Shown: one piece after another, positions 1-8,193 of the stretch
Layout: each line of letters opens with the position of its first letter
Numbering within the stretch: position 1 is the stretch's first letter
Source: Streptacidiphilus jeojiense
GTDB taxonomy: Bacteria > Actinomycetota > Actinomycetes > Streptomycetales > Streptomycetaceae
Direction of reading: 5' to 3'
Assembly: GCF_000719095.1 (NCBI RefSeq)
Contig: NZ_JOEH01000012.1
Span: 119,078 to 183,077 of the forward strand
DNA: 64,000 nucleotides
Program-made: the position numbers and the translations under genes
Notes under the pieces: model-generated
Told to the model about the DNA's origin: nothing
The model's database searches: none
The model's input: the letters and a program-made list of their open reading frames with translations, nothing else

Positions 1-63
1 TCGTATACCGGCTAACGTTCCCCTGAAATCGATAGTCGGCTAATGACTTGTCGGAGGGACACC

Positions 64-927
64 ATGCTGCTGATCACCGGAGCCACCGGAAACATCGGTC
101 GCGAGCTGGTCCGTGAACTCGACTCGACCAGTGCCGCGTTCCGCGTCCTGGTGCGCGATCCGGCCCGGGCCTCGGGACTGCCCGCGCGGGCCGAACGGGC
201 CGTCGGCGACCTGGACGACCCGGCCACTATCAAGGCCGCCTTCACCGGCACCGACGCGCTGTTCCTGCTCACCCAGGGCATCGACACCGCCGGCACCGAC
301 CATGCGGTGGCCGCCGCCCGGGCCGCCGGGGTGCGCCGCATCGTCCACCTGTCCTCCGCCAATGTGCTCGGCGATCCCATGCCCGCCATGGGCCGCTGGC
401 ACCACGAGCGCGAGGAGATCATCCGCTCATCCGGCATACCGGCCACCTTCCTGCGACCCGGCGGCTTCATGACCAACGCCCTGGACTGGACCGGCACCAT
501 CCGCGAGGGCGGCTACGTGTTGGACCCGGTCGGCCCCGGGCGCTACGCCCCGATCGATCCCGCGGACATCGCCGCGGTCGCCGCCGTCGCCCTCACCCAG
601 GAGGGCCACGAGGGCGCCGAGTACGTCCTCACCGGGGACGAGACCTTCACCGTCGCCGAGCAGGTCCGGGTGATCGCCGAGACCGTCGGCCGCGCCATCG
701 AGGTCCGCACGGCCGCGACCCCGGCCGAAGCGATACGGTTCCGCTTCCCCGCAGGGGCGCCGCCGGCCCTCGCCGAGGCGATCACCGAGGGATTCGCACT
801 GATGCGCGCCGACACCGTGGGCCTGCGCACCGACACCGTCCAGCAACTCCTCGGCCGCCGACCACGCACCTTCGCCGAATGGTGCACCCGCAACGCCGAC
901 GCGTTCCGCCCACCCGCCGGCGCCTGA
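64..927 (+). CDS. NmrA-like NAD(P)-binding oxidoreductase (atypical SDR)
   Basis: The 287-residue protein opens with a Rossmann dinucleotide-binding motif (LLITGATGNIGRELV, residues 2-16), followed by strands resembling the NmrA/YtfG-type atypical short-chain dehydrogenases. These proteins bind NAD(P)H and act as quinone or other reductases, or as redox sensors; the substrate cannot be read from sequence. An in-frame ATG at 43 would add seven residues, but the ATG at 64 is preceded at good distance by GGAGG and starts directly at the beta strand, so 64 is preferred. No classical SDR YxxxK catalytic pair is evident, as expected in NmrA-type members. The gene is cytoplasmic and looks monocistronic. 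Confidence 0.85.
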   Translation: MLLITGATGNIGRELVRELDSTSAAFRVLVRDPARASGLPARAERAVGDLDDPATIKAAFTGTDALFLLTQGIDTAGTDHAVAAARAAGVRRIVHLSSANVLGDPMPAMGRWHHEREEIIRSSGIPATFLRPGGFMTNALDWTGTIREGGYVLDPVGPGRYAPIDPADIAAVAAVALTQEGHEGAEYVLTGDETFTVAEQVRVIAETVGRAIEVRTAATPAEAIRFRFPAGAPPALAEAITEGFALMRADTVGLRTDTVQQLLGRRPRTFAEWCTRNADAFRPPAGA

Positions 928-1001
928 CCCGCTCCGCGGGATCCGACCCGGTCGGGCTCCGCCCATGGCCATGACCGGGGCCGGCATGAGATCGTCCCCT
1001 G

Positions 1002-1397
1002 GTGACTGACGCCGCTGCAGCAGACGCGTCCTCCGGGCCGCCGGACGACCGGGTCGCCTCCGTCTTGCGCTTCGCGACGGAGCTTGTCGCGTGGGTGGCC
1101 ACGCCCTGGGCGCTGTCCGGTCGTTCGTGGCTGCTGGCCGCGTTGTCCGTGCTGGTGCTGATCGGCCTGCCGACGGTGTTCTCCACGCCCGGGGACAAGG
1201 CCAGGGTGATCGTCGCGGTCCCGGGCTGGGCCACCGTCCTGCTGGTGCTGCTGCAGCTGGCGGCGGCCGTGGTCTCCTCCTGGGTGGCCTGGCCGGCCTG
1301 GGCGGCGGTCGTGGTGAGCCTGCTGGCCGCAGCCACTCTGGTCACCGAGAGACGGCGCTGGCGCTGGCTGCTCGCTGCGGACCACCCCGCCGCATAG
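1002..1397 (+). CDS. Small integral membrane protein, unknown function
   Basis: This 131-residue protein starts with GTG. It has a polar N-terminal tail of about 25 residues, then three to four hydrophobic helices (around residues 30-45, 45-62, 70-95 and 95-113), and ends in a basic, Trp-rich tail. I do not recognise a family with certainty; the layout recalls small DUF2568/YrdB-like membrane proteins. The ribosome binding site is weak. The next gene begins 10 nt downstream, so the two may be co-transcribed. Confidence 0.6.
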   Translation: MTDAAAADASSGPPDDRVASVLRFATELVAWVATPWALSGRSWLLAALSVLVLIGLPTVFSTPGDKARVIVAVPGWATVLLVLLQLAAAVVSSWVAWPAWAAVVVSLLAAATLVTERRRWRWLLAADHPAA

Positions 1398-1407
1398 GGC
1401 CTGGCCC

Positions 1408-1995
1408 ATGGATGAACTCGACGGGGTGGAGATCATCGCTTTTCCGGACGCCGGGGCGTTCGAGAGCTGGCTGACCGATCATCACCTGCGCCACGAGGGC
1501 GTATGGATCAAGGTGGCCAAGAAGAGTTCCGGCATCCCGACGGTCACCGACGACGAGCTGGTCGACGTCGGGCTCTGCTACGGCTGGGTCTCCGGGCAAC
1601 GGCGGTCGTTCGACGGGCAGTACTACCTCCAGAAGTACGTGCCGCGTCGAGCGAAGAGCCTGTGGTCGCAGGTGAATGTCGACAAGGTGGCAGAGCTGGT
1701 GGCCGCAGGACGGATGCGGGAACCCGGGCTGGCCGAGGTCCGCAGGGCGCAGCAGGACGGGCGGTGGGCGGCGGCCTACGCATCGCAGAAGGCGGCGACG
1801 ACACCGCCCGACCTGACGGCGGCGCTCGATGCGGATCCTGAGGCCAGGAGGGCATTCGAGGCGCTCGACAGGACCGGTCGCTACCAGCTGATCCTGCCGT
1901 TGCTCCAGGCGCTCACGCCGGAGACCAGGCAGGCGCGGCTACTCAGGGCCGTCCGGCTGCTGAGTGGCGACGGTGGTGCGGACGGCCGGGCGTGA
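1408..1995 (+). CDS. YdeI/OmpD-associated family protein
   Basis: The 195-residue soluble protein matches the YdeI/OmpD-associated family: an N-terminal block with WLTDHHLRHEGVWIKVAKK and a motif around GLCYGWVSGQRRSFD (near residues 50-65), then KYVPRRAKSLWSQVN, and a C-terminal alpha-helical segment. In other bacteria such proteins are linked to resistance to antimicrobial peptides, but the biochemical role is not settled. Its 3' end overlaps the 3' end of the convergent PadR gene by about 57 bp, an unusually long tail-to-tail overlap. Confidence 0.8.
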   Translation: MDELDGVEIIAFPDAGAFESWLTDHHLRHEGVWIKVAKKSSGIPTVTDDELVDVGLCYGWVSGQRRSFDGQYYLQKYVPRRAKSLWSQVNVDKVAELVAAGRMREPGLAEVRRAQQDGRWAAAYASQKAATTPPDLTAALDADPEARRAFEALDRTGRYQLILPLLQALTPETRQARLLRAVRLLSGDGGADGRA

Positions 1996-2550
1996 GCCGG
2001 ATCGCCGTTCCCGCAGGACCGTCACGGCACGCTCGCACCAGTCCCGGTTGCCCTGCTCGAAGGCCAGGCCGCGCAGGCAGGTGAGGTAGGGGCCGATCCG
2101 TTCGCCGTGGCGCAGGTACTCCTGCTCGCTGCGGTCACCGCGCATCTTCCGCAGCAGTTCGTCGAAGAGCCCGATCTTGGCCTCGGCGAACGCCGCCCGC
2201 TCGGTGAGCTGGGCGATCAGCGCCCCGGTGTCGACATGGTCGGCGCTCTGCACCTTCACCAGCAGGTCGTCGCGGATGAAGGAGGGCTTGGTGGCGGTCG
2301 CGGCGAACCGCTCCAGCTCGGCCAGTCCGGCCGCGGTCACCTGGAAGAGACGCTTGTTGGGCCGCGCCTCCTGGACCACCTCCCGGCCCGCGATCAGCCC
2401 GTCCTGCTCCAGCTTGGCCAACTCGGCGTAGAGCTGCTGCGGCAGCGCGTGCCAGAAGTTGGCCACGCCCATGTCGAACGCCTTGGTCAGCTGGTAACCG
2501 CTCAACTCCTCGTCCAGCAGTGCCGCCAGCACGGCGTGACGCAGCGCCAT
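1939..2550 (-). CDS. PadR family transcriptional regulator
   Basis: The 203-residue protein has an N-terminal winged helix typical of PadR (residues 1-80, with ALLDEELSGYQLTKAFD near the start) and a C-terminal coiled dimerisation domain with aromatic and charged residues (about 90-180). PadR proteins are usually ligand-responsive repressors. The ATG at 2550 is chosen because it begins the canonical winged helix and has a GGAGAGG upstream; a longer reading frame to 2628 would add an unrelated N-terminus. It is divergent from the NTF2-like gene at 2647, and a near-perfect inverted repeat lies between them, so the neighbour is its probable target. Confidence 0.88.
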   Translation of the reverse strand: MALRHAVLAALLDEELSGYQLTKAFDMGVANFWHALPQQLYAELAKLEQDGLIAGREVVQEARPNKRLFQVTAAGLAELERFAATATKPSFIRDDLLVKVQSADHVDTGALIAQLTERAAFAEAKIGLFDELLRKMRGDRSEQEYLRHGERIGPYLTCLRGLAFEQGNRDWCERAVTVLRERRSGSRPAVRTTVATQQPDGPE

Positions 2551-2614
2551 GGAACCACCTCTCCTGCATCGCCCCTGTTCACCGGTCCGTTCCCCATGGT
2601 AGTCATGAACAGGA

Positions 2615-2634
2615 ATAGTCATATCCATGAGTAT
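2615..2634. promoter_or_regulatory. Candidate PadR operator
   Basis: ATAGTCAT and ATGAGTAT are 8-nt arms separated by four bases and are complementary except at one position. The site lies in the PadR/NTF2-like divergent gap and ends just before the ribosome binding site of the gene at 2647. ATAnTCAT-type arms resemble sites of other PadR proteins. The function is inferred. Confidence 0.5.
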
Positions 2635-2646
2635 CTAGGAGGGCCC

Positions 2647-3090
2647 ATGGCCACCACCGCCGCCACCGCGGACCGCTTCCGCAGCGCCGTCGACAGCCAC
2701 GACCTGACCGCTCTCGAGGACCTGTTCACCGAGGACGTCCGGCTCTACAGCCCGGTCAAGTTCACGCCGTTCGAGGGCAGGCCGATGGTGCTGGGCCTGT
2801 TCCGGGTCCTGCTGCGCACCTTCGAGGACTTCCACTACGTCGGACGGTTCGACGGCGTCTCGGAGACCAGCAGCGACGGCGCCGAGGCCGCGTCGGCGAT
2901 CCTGCTGTTCCGCGCCACCGTGAACGGCAAGCAGATCCACGGCATCGACCTGCTGCACTTCGACGAGCAGAACAGGATCAAGGAGATCACCGTGATGGTC
3001 CGCCCGCAGTCCGCCGTCCAGACCCTGGGCGAAGCAGTCCTCACCGGCCTGATCGCCGACGGCCTGGCACCCGCCCCGTCAGCCCGCTGA
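2647..3090 (+). CDS. NTF2-like (SnoaL-type) protein
   Basis: The 147-residue protein has the cone-like alpha/beta NTF2 fold pattern: an N-terminal helix (ADRFRSAVDSHDLTALEDLF), TEDVRLYSPVKF, and later beta strands containing GIDLLHFDEQNRIKEITVMVRP. Relatives include SnoaL-like cyclases, isomerases and many uncharacterised stress proteins. The ATG at 2647 follows an excellent AGGAGGG. An in-frame extension upstream would run through the PadR gene and is rejected. Divergent orientation from the PadR gene suggests ligand-induced expression. The substrate is unknown. Confidence 0.85.
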   Translation: MATTAATADRFRSAVDSHDLTALEDLFTEDVRLYSPVKFTPFEGRPMVLGLFRVLLRTFEDFHYVGRFDGVSETSSDGAEAASAILLFRATVNGKQIHGIDLLHFDEQNRIKEITVMVRPQSAVQTLGEAVLTGLIADGLAPAPSAR

Positions 3091-3152
3091 CCGGCTGGTT
3101 CCTCCCCCCTGTCCGGGCACGCCCGGCTCGCAGAGCTCGACCCGGTTGGCGC

Positions 3153-3557
3153 TCAGGCCGAAGGGCTGGCCGCTTCCCACGGCACGACAACGATCTGGTC
3201 GTCATCCTCGTAGATGACTCTTCCGGGGGCCGAGGATTCGAGCCGCTCACAGGAGACTCCGTGCGCGGCCAGGAGTTCGAGATAACCGTTCACCCGGTCG
3301 ATGACCTCCCCGGCCATCGCCTTGAACCAGGCTTCGGCCCCGGGGTTCAGGACGCGGTCATAGACCGTCGGGTCGACGGTGGAGGGGTTGGTGAAGTTGG
3401 CCTCGTACCAGTCGTTGCCCGACCGCCAGAACCGGTGTTCCTCCTCGCTCAACGCACCGGCTCGGCCAAGGCCGTTGGCCAGGGCGAACACACCGGGGAA
3501 GCGCCCCTTCGCATTGGGCTTCGTCCCCTGGAACCTCACGAAAAGCGTCTCTCCCAC
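3153..3557 (-). CDS. Conserved hypothetical protein
   Basis: The 134-residue acidic soluble protein starts MGETLFVRFQGTKPNAKGRF and contains a Trp/Tyr-rich central segment (FWRSGNDWYEANFTNPSTVD, about residues 43-62). I do not recognise a named family. It has no signal peptide or membrane helix. Codon use resembles its neighbours. It lies downstream of the ROK regulator in the same orientation with a 117-bp gap, so it is probably independently transcribed. Confidence 0.6.
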   Translation of the reverse strand: MGETLFVRFQGTKPNAKGRFPGVFALANGLGRAGALSEEEHRFWRSGNDWYEANFTNPSTVDPTVYDRVLNPGAEAWFKAMAGEVIDRVNGYLELLAAHGVSCERLESSAPGRVIYEDDDQIVVVPWEAASPSA

Positions 3558-3674
3558 AGGACCCCCACTCGTCGCTTTGCCGCAGCGACGAAGGTTGGCA
3601 GACCCGAAGCGGCCGATGCAATGCGACGGGACGTCGGAAGAAGGACGACAGGAAGGGGGCTCGACGCGGCAGGG

Positions 3675-4787
3675 TCAGGTGGCCGGGCTGAAGACGCGGT
3701 CGCGGGTGAGGTCGAGGGCTGTCAGTACGGCGCCCTGGAGGACGGCGTTGTCCTCGACGGCGGTCGCGCGGACCTCGGTGGGTACGGGGGTGAGCCTGGA
3801 GAGGTGGTCCGCGACCCGGGCGGCCAGGGCTTCGCCGCCTGCACGGCCGACGTGGCCGCCGAGTACCACCAGGCCCGGATCCAGGACCCGGACCACGTCG
3901 GCCGCCCCGGCGGCGATCCGCTCGGCCAGCACCGCGTCCCCCAGGTCGGCCGCGGTCCGCGGGTTCACCGCGTAGCAGAAGTCGCCGCCGACGACCTGCA
4001 GCGTTCCGAACTCCCCGGCGCCGCCGGAGACCCCGCGCCGGACCCGCCCGCCGAGGACGACCGCTCCGCCGACCCCCTCGTCCAGCCAGAAGAGGACGAA
4101 GTCCTCCCGTCCCACGGCCGATCCGGTCCGAAGCTCGGCGACGGCGGCGAGATTGGTCTCGTTCTCCAGCAGCACCTCGGGGCGGACGCCGTCGACCGCG
4201 AGCCGCTCCGGGAGCCGGGGCAGCAGGTCGTCGCTCCATCCCGCGATCCCCGCGCAACTGCGCAGGTCGCTGGTGTGCGGGTGCACCAGCCCGGGAGCCC
4301 CCAGCACCACCGCGTGCAGCGGGCGGCCCCCGGCCGCCTCCGTCACCGTCCGGGCGATGTCCGCCGTCAGGTCGGGTCCTGACGGTCCCTCCGCCCGGCC
4401 GACCGTACGTCCGGTCAGGTCGGCGACGGTGACCTCGACCCCGCGGCGCCGGACGTCCACCCCGGCGACATGGGCCCGCCCGGCGACCAGCGCGTACAGC
4501 CGGGCGTTGGGACCGCGCCGCTCCTCGCCGGACTCACCGCCTGCTTCGACCAGGCCGGCCTCGCGCAGCCGTTCCACCAGGTCGGCGACGGTGGGGCGGG
4601 ACAGTCCGGTGAGGTCGCGCAGTTGGGGGGCGGAGAGCGGTCCGTGCTCCAGCAGCAGGTCCAGGGCCAACCGGTCGTTGATCGCGCGGGCCATGGCCGG
4701 AGTCGCGGTCTTCGCCCCAGTCACAGTCTTCGCCGCGGTCACGGTCTTCGCGGAGGCAGGGGTGCGGCTGCTGGTGGGAACGCTCAT
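3675..4787 (-). CDS. ROK family transcriptional regulator
   Basis: The 370-residue protein joins an N-terminal winged helix-turn-helix (residues about 35-90, LSAPQLRDLTGLSRPTVADLVERL) to a sugar-kinase-like ROK domain (about 105-350). ROK repressors normally sense a sugar or sugar phosphate. The usual zinc-binding Cys cluster (CxCGxxGC) of ROK proteins is missing: the corresponding loop reads GGDFCYAVNPRTAADL with one Cys. The first 30 residues hold a short tandem repeat (AKTVTAAKTVTGAKTATPA) from 18-bp units in the DNA. The gene is divergent from the MFS gene at 4859, with two direct operator-like repeats in between, so it probably represses that transporter. Confidence 0.88.
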   Translation of the reverse strand: MSVPTSSRTPASAKTVTAAKTVTGAKTATPAMARAINDRLALDLLLEHGPLSAPQLRDLTGLSRPTVADLVERLREAGLVEAGGESGEERRGPNARLYALVAGRAHVAGVDVRRRGVEVTVADLTGRTVGRAEGPSGPDLTADIARTVTEAAGGRPLHAVVLGAPGLVHPHTSDLRSCAGIAGWSDDLLPRLPERLAVDGVRPEVLLENETNLAAVAELRTGSAVGREDFVLFWLDEGVGGAVVLGGRVRRGVSGGAGEFGTLQVVGGDFCYAVNPRTAADLGDAVLAERIAAGAADVVRVLDPGLVVLGGHVGRAGGEALAARVADHLSRLTPVPTEVRATAVEDNAVLQGAVLTALDLTRDRVFSPAT

Positions 4788-4800
4788 GCGGCCATATTAG

Positions 4801-4850
4801 TCAGGGAACCTGCCTGTTGGCTCTTTTCATCAGGAAGCCTGCCTGATAAT
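4801..4850. promoter_or_regulatory. Twin ROK operator candidates over the MFS promoter
   Basis: Two 17-nt repeats lie 29 bp apart: TCAGGGAACCTGCCTGT at 4801-4817 and TCAGGAAGCCTGCCTGA at 4830-4846. The second is an inverted repeat (TCAGG, seven bases, CCTGA). It overlaps a good -10 hexamer, GATAAT at 4845-4850. The GTG start of the MFS gene is only 8 nt after this hexamer and lacks a ribosome binding site, which suggests a leaderless transcript. Assignment to the ROK protein is inferred from position. Confidence 0.55.
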
Positions 4851-4858
4851 TTATCCCC

Positions 4859-6082
4859 GTGACCCGACACCTGACGCACCACCGCGCCATCGCCCTGGTC
4901 TTCGCCGTGCACGGGGCCGTGGCCGGAACCCTGACCACCTGCATCCCCTGGCTCAGCTCCCACTACCACCTCAGCCCCGGACTCCTGGGCATGGTGCTCT
5001 TCTGCCCGCCCGTCGGCGCCTTCGTGGCGATGCCGATGGCCAGCCGGCTCGCGCACCGCCTGGGCGGGCGGCGCACCGTCCGGCTGCTGATCGCCCTGTG
5101 GTGCGTGCTGCTGCCGCTGCCGGTACTGGCCCCCTCGCCGCCCTTCCTGTTCGGGGCGTTCCTGCTGTTCGGCGCCGGGGCCGGGATCAGCGACGTGGTG
5201 ATGAACGCCCACGCCGTCTCAGTGGAACACCGGTTGGGACGCTCGATCATCAGCGGGCTGCACGGGCTCTGGTGCGTCGGCAGCCTGCTGGCGGGCGGCC
5301 TGGGCATCCTGGCGGCGCACTACCGCATCGGGGCACGGCCCCACCTGCTCGCCACCGCGGCCCTGCTGCTGGCCGTCGCGCTGGTCGCCGGACGGGGCCT
5401 GGCACCCGACGGCACGTCAGCGGCCGGCGCCCCGGCCCCGCGCCGCTTCTCACTGCCGACCAGGGCGATCCTGGGCATCGGCGTGGTGGGCTTCTTCGGC
5501 ACCTTCACCGAGGGGGCCAGCACCAACTGGGCCGGGGTCTACGTCACCAAGGTGGCCGGCGCCGGCCCGGGGGGTGCCGCGCTGGCCTTCACCCTGTTCG
5601 CCTCCTGCATGGCCGCCACCCGTCTGCTCGGCGACCGCTTCGTCCGCCGGTTCGGCGCGGTGGCGGTGGTCCGCGCCGGCGGCGGCCTCGCCGCGGCCGG
5701 CGGCGCGGTGATGGTGTCGGCCCGCACCCCCTGGCTGTGCATGGTGGGGTTGGCAATGATCGGCATCGGCATCGCCGTGGTCGTCCCGCTGGTCTTCGCC
5801 GCGGCGGGCCGGACCGGCGCGTCGGCGGGCGAGGGGGTGGCCGGCGTCGCCACCATCACCTACCTGTCCGGCCTGATCGCACCGGCCGCGACCGGCTGGA
5901 CCGCGGGCGCCTTCTCCTACCCGGCGGCGTTCGGACTGGTCACGGTGATGGCGGCGCTGATGGCCCTGCTCGCCGGCGCGCTGCGGCCACGCAGCGGCGC
6001 GGAGGCAGGCACGGGCGCGGGCGGCACCGTGGCGGCGAGGTCTGCGAACAGTGAGGCCCCGCCGGTCGCGGCCTGCCCCTGA
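4859..6082 (+). CDS. MFS transporter
   Basis: The 407-residue protein has about 12 hydrophobic helices and the major facilitator loop 2-3 signature (SRLAHRLGGRRTVRLL, about residues 60-75). It resembles the FucP/YbjJ-like branch of uncharacterised MFS proteins (GLHGLWCVGSLLAGGLG, ASTNWAGVYV). Substrate is unknown; the divergent ROK regulator hints at a sugar or sugar-derived compound. Translation starts at a GTG with no Shine-Dalgarno, 8 nt after a GATAAT box. The stop codon lies within a terminator hairpin shared with the convergent FG-GAP gene. Confidence 0.85.
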   Translation: MTRHLTHHRAIALVFAVHGAVAGTLTTCIPWLSSHYHLSPGLLGMVLFCPPVGAFVAMPMASRLAHRLGGRRTVRLLIALWCVLLPLPVLAPSPPFLFGAFLLFGAGAGISDVVMNAHAVSVEHRLGRSIISGLHGLWCVGSLLAGGLGILAAHYRIGARPHLLATAALLLAVALVAGRGLAPDGTSAAGAPAPRRFSLPTRAILGIGVVGFFGTFTEGASTNWAGVYVTKVAGAGPGGAALAFTLFASCMAATRLLGDRFVRRFGAVAVVRAGGGLAAAGGAVMVSARTPWLCMVGLAMIGIGIAVVVPLVFAAAGRTGASAGEGVAGVATITYLSGLIAPAATGWTAGAFSYPAAFGLVTVMAALMALLAGALRPRSGAEAGTGAGGTVAARSANSEAPPVAACP

Positions 6083-6118
6083 CGCAGCAGCAGCCATCGA
6101 CGGCTGCTGCGTCAGGGG
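6076..6118. terminator. Bidirectional terminator hairpin
   Basis: CCCCTGACGCAGCAGC (6076-6091) pairs perfectly with GCTGCTGCGTCAGGGG (6103-6118) across an 11-nt loop. It sits between the convergent MFS and FG-GAP genes and includes the MFS stop codon. Confidence 0.75.
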
Positions 6119-6127
6119 ACCGAACGG

Positions 6128-8020
6128 CTAGAGCAGCGCGCACTGTTCGGTTCGCGGGCCGGTCACCGTGTTGGGCTTCCCCTCGTTGCCGGGCGGGGGC
6201 GTGTTGGCGGCGCAGTCCAAGGTGCCGCCGATCCGGTTTCCGACCAGGTCCACGCCGCCCTGGTCGGCCCGCAGCTCCACCGAGCCGGCGATCCGGTCGG
6301 CCGCGCAGCCGCTGCCGTCGGGGCCGCCGATCTGGACGAAGCCGCTGGAGCCGACGATCTGCAGCGAGCCGGCGACCGTGCTCGCGCAGACCGCGATCGG
6401 GCCGGCGTTCAGGGCGTTGACACTGCCGTTGACGGTCGAGTCGCCGACGAACAGGCCCGCACCGGGCTGGATCTGCACCGACCCGACGGTCGCGTCGACG
6501 AGGCAGGTGCTCGGGTCGGTGACCACCAGGGAGCCGGCCGAGCCGGTGATCGTGCGCGTGCAGTCGACGCGCTGCGTGAGGGTCTCCAGCGGACCTGGCA
6601 GGTAGCTGTCGTCGCCCGAGTACGCGGCGGTGACCGCGTGCGATCCGGGCAGCGGGCGCGGCCAGCCGAGCACCGCGCGGGCGCAGCCGGTGCCGCCGTC
6701 CGGGGCCAGAGCGGCGGTGCCGAGCACGGTGGCGCCGTCGGCGAAGGTCACCGTACCGGTCGGCGTGCGCCCGGCGCCGACCGGGCAGACCGTGTCGGTG
6801 AGGGTGAGCGGCCGGCCGAAGAGCGCGGGGTCGGCCGAGGAGGAGAGGGCGGTGGTCACCGACTTCTTCAGGGCGTTCAGCAGCACCGACACCACCCTGT
6901 CCGTCTGACCCACCACCGCGAGGTCGGGCCTGCCGTCCCCGTTGAGGTCGCCCGCCACCAGCTGCCACGAGTCCCGGTCGATCGGATAGGTCTGCCGGGG
7001 CCGGAAGGTGCCGTCGCCGTTGCCGAGCAGCACCGACACCGTGTCGTCCTTGTAGTCGGTCGCGGCCACGTCGGCCCGGCCGTCGCCGTCGAAGTCGGCC
7101 ACCGCCACCGCCACCGGCTCGGTTCCGGTGGGGTGGGCGTGCTGCGGCTGGAAGGTCCCGTCGGCATTGCCGAGCAGCACCGACACCGAGTCGCCGTTGA
7201 CGTCGGAGGTCACCAGGTCGGGCCGTCCGTCGCCGTTGAAGTCGGCCAGCGCGAGATCCGTCGGGTGCGAGTCCTGCCCGGCGAAGGAGTCGGTGGAGTA
7301 GCTGCGCTCGGGCTGGAAGGTGCCGTCGCCGTTGCCGAGCTGCACCAGCACCACGTTGGCGCCCTCGACGGTGAAGGCCAGGTCGGGGTGACCGTCCCCG
7401 TTGAAGTCGCCGACCACGATCCCGAACGTGTTGTCGTGGGTCGTGGAGACCTGGCCGGCCCGGAAGGTACCGTCGCCGTTGCCCAGCAGCACCGTGACGG
7501 TGTCGTCGTAGAAGGAGACCACTGCCAGATCGGTCCTGCCGTCCCCGTTGAAGTCGCCCACCCCGAGCCTGGTCGGCTCGGGGCTGCCCGCGGGGTCCCT
7601 GAACTGCGGCTGGAAGGTGCCGTCGCCGTTGCCCAGCAGGACCGAGAGCGTCCCGTCGCCGGAGTTGGTGACGGCCAGGTCGAGCCTGCCGTCACCGTTG
7701 AGGTCGACCGCCGTGACCGATTGCGGGTGGTTCCCGGTGGCGTACACCACCCGGGGCCGGAAGCTGCCGTCGGCATTGGCGAGCAGCACCGAGACGTTGT
7801 CCTCCGCCTGGTCGACGACCGCCAGGTCACCGCGGCCGTTCCCGGCGAGATCGGCTCTGGCGATCGCCGTGGGCTGCTTGCCGAGCCGGATGTCGACCTT
7901 CGGCGCGAAGAGGTCGGCGGCAGCGGCCGACCCGGGGAGCCCGACCACCGTGGCCACCGCGAGCAGCACGGCGGCCAGCACCCCGGCCCCGCTGCGCACT
8001 CCGGCTCTGCTTCTCGGCAT
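6128..8020 (-). CDS. Secreted FG-GAP/VCBS repeat protein with Ig-like domain
   Basis: The 630-residue protein has a Sec signal peptide (basic n-region MPRSRAGVRSG, hydrophobic core, cleavage near GSAAAA). Seven FG-GAP/VCBS repeats follow, each carrying a D-x-N/D-G-D/N-G-R/H-x-D calcium-binding-like loop (for example DLNGDGRLDLAV, DFNGDGRTDLAV). Then come a bacterial Ig-like domain (about residues 390-480, with GTVTFADGATVLG and AAYSGDDSYLPG) and a Cys-containing repeat-like C-terminus of about 150 residues. It probably forms a beta-propeller on the cell surface or outside the cell; the ligand is unknown. The ATG at 8020 is preferred over an upstream TTG because of the strong AGAGGAGAG before it. 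Confidence 0.85.
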   Translation of the reverse strand: MPRSRAGVRSGAGVLAAVLLAVATVVGLPGSAAAADLFAPKVDIRLGKQPTAIARADLAGNGRGDLAVVDQAEDNVSVLLANADGSFRPRVVYATGNHPQSVTAVDLNGDGRLDLAVTNSGDGTLSVLLGNGDGTFQPQFRDPAGSPEPTRLGVGDFNGDGRTDLAVVSFYDDTVTVLLGNGDGTFRAGQVSTTHDNTFGIVVGDFNGDGHPDLAFTVEGANVVLVQLGNGDGTFQPERSYSTDSFAGQDSHPTDLALADFNGDGRPDLVTSDVNGDSVSVLLGNADGTFQPQHAHPTGTEPVAVAVADFDGDGRADVAATDYKDDTVSVLLGNGDGTFRPRQTYPIDRDSWQLVAGDLNGDGRPDLAVVGQTDRVVSVLLNALKKSVTTALSSSADPALFGRPLTLTDTVCPVGAGRTPTGTVTFADGATVLGTAALAPDGGTGCARAVLGWPRPLPGSHAVTAAYSGDDSYLPGPLETLTQRVDCTRTITGSAGSLVVTDPSTCLVDATVGSVQIQPGAGLFVGDSTVNGSVNALNAGPIAVCASTVAGSLQIVGSSGFVQIGGPDGSGCAADRIAGSVELRADQGGVDLVGNRIGGTLDCAANTPPPGNEGKPNTVTGPRTEQCALL

Positions 8021-8142
8021 CCGGACTCTCCTCTTCAAAGACGTGTCCGTCGCCCTGATGATCGGTCAGCGAACGGCAGGACCCGCGGAAGGACACCCTG
8101 AGTCACTGGATCGAGTGATGCGGTGGGCGACATGGGTCACAG

Positions 8143-8163
8143 TTGCAAGCGATGTGCTTGCAA
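8143..8163. promoter_or_regulatory. Perfect inverted repeat upstream of XRE gene
   Basis: TTGCAAGC and GCTTGCAA form a perfect 8-bp inverted repeat with a 5-nt spacer. It lies about 30 nt upstream of the XRE start codon, directly before TAGTTA, a possible -10 element. It is a likely binding site for the XRE protein itself; this is inferred. Confidence 0.5.
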
Positions 8164-8193
8164 TAGTTAGCACCAGAGGTGCATGGTGGAGGC

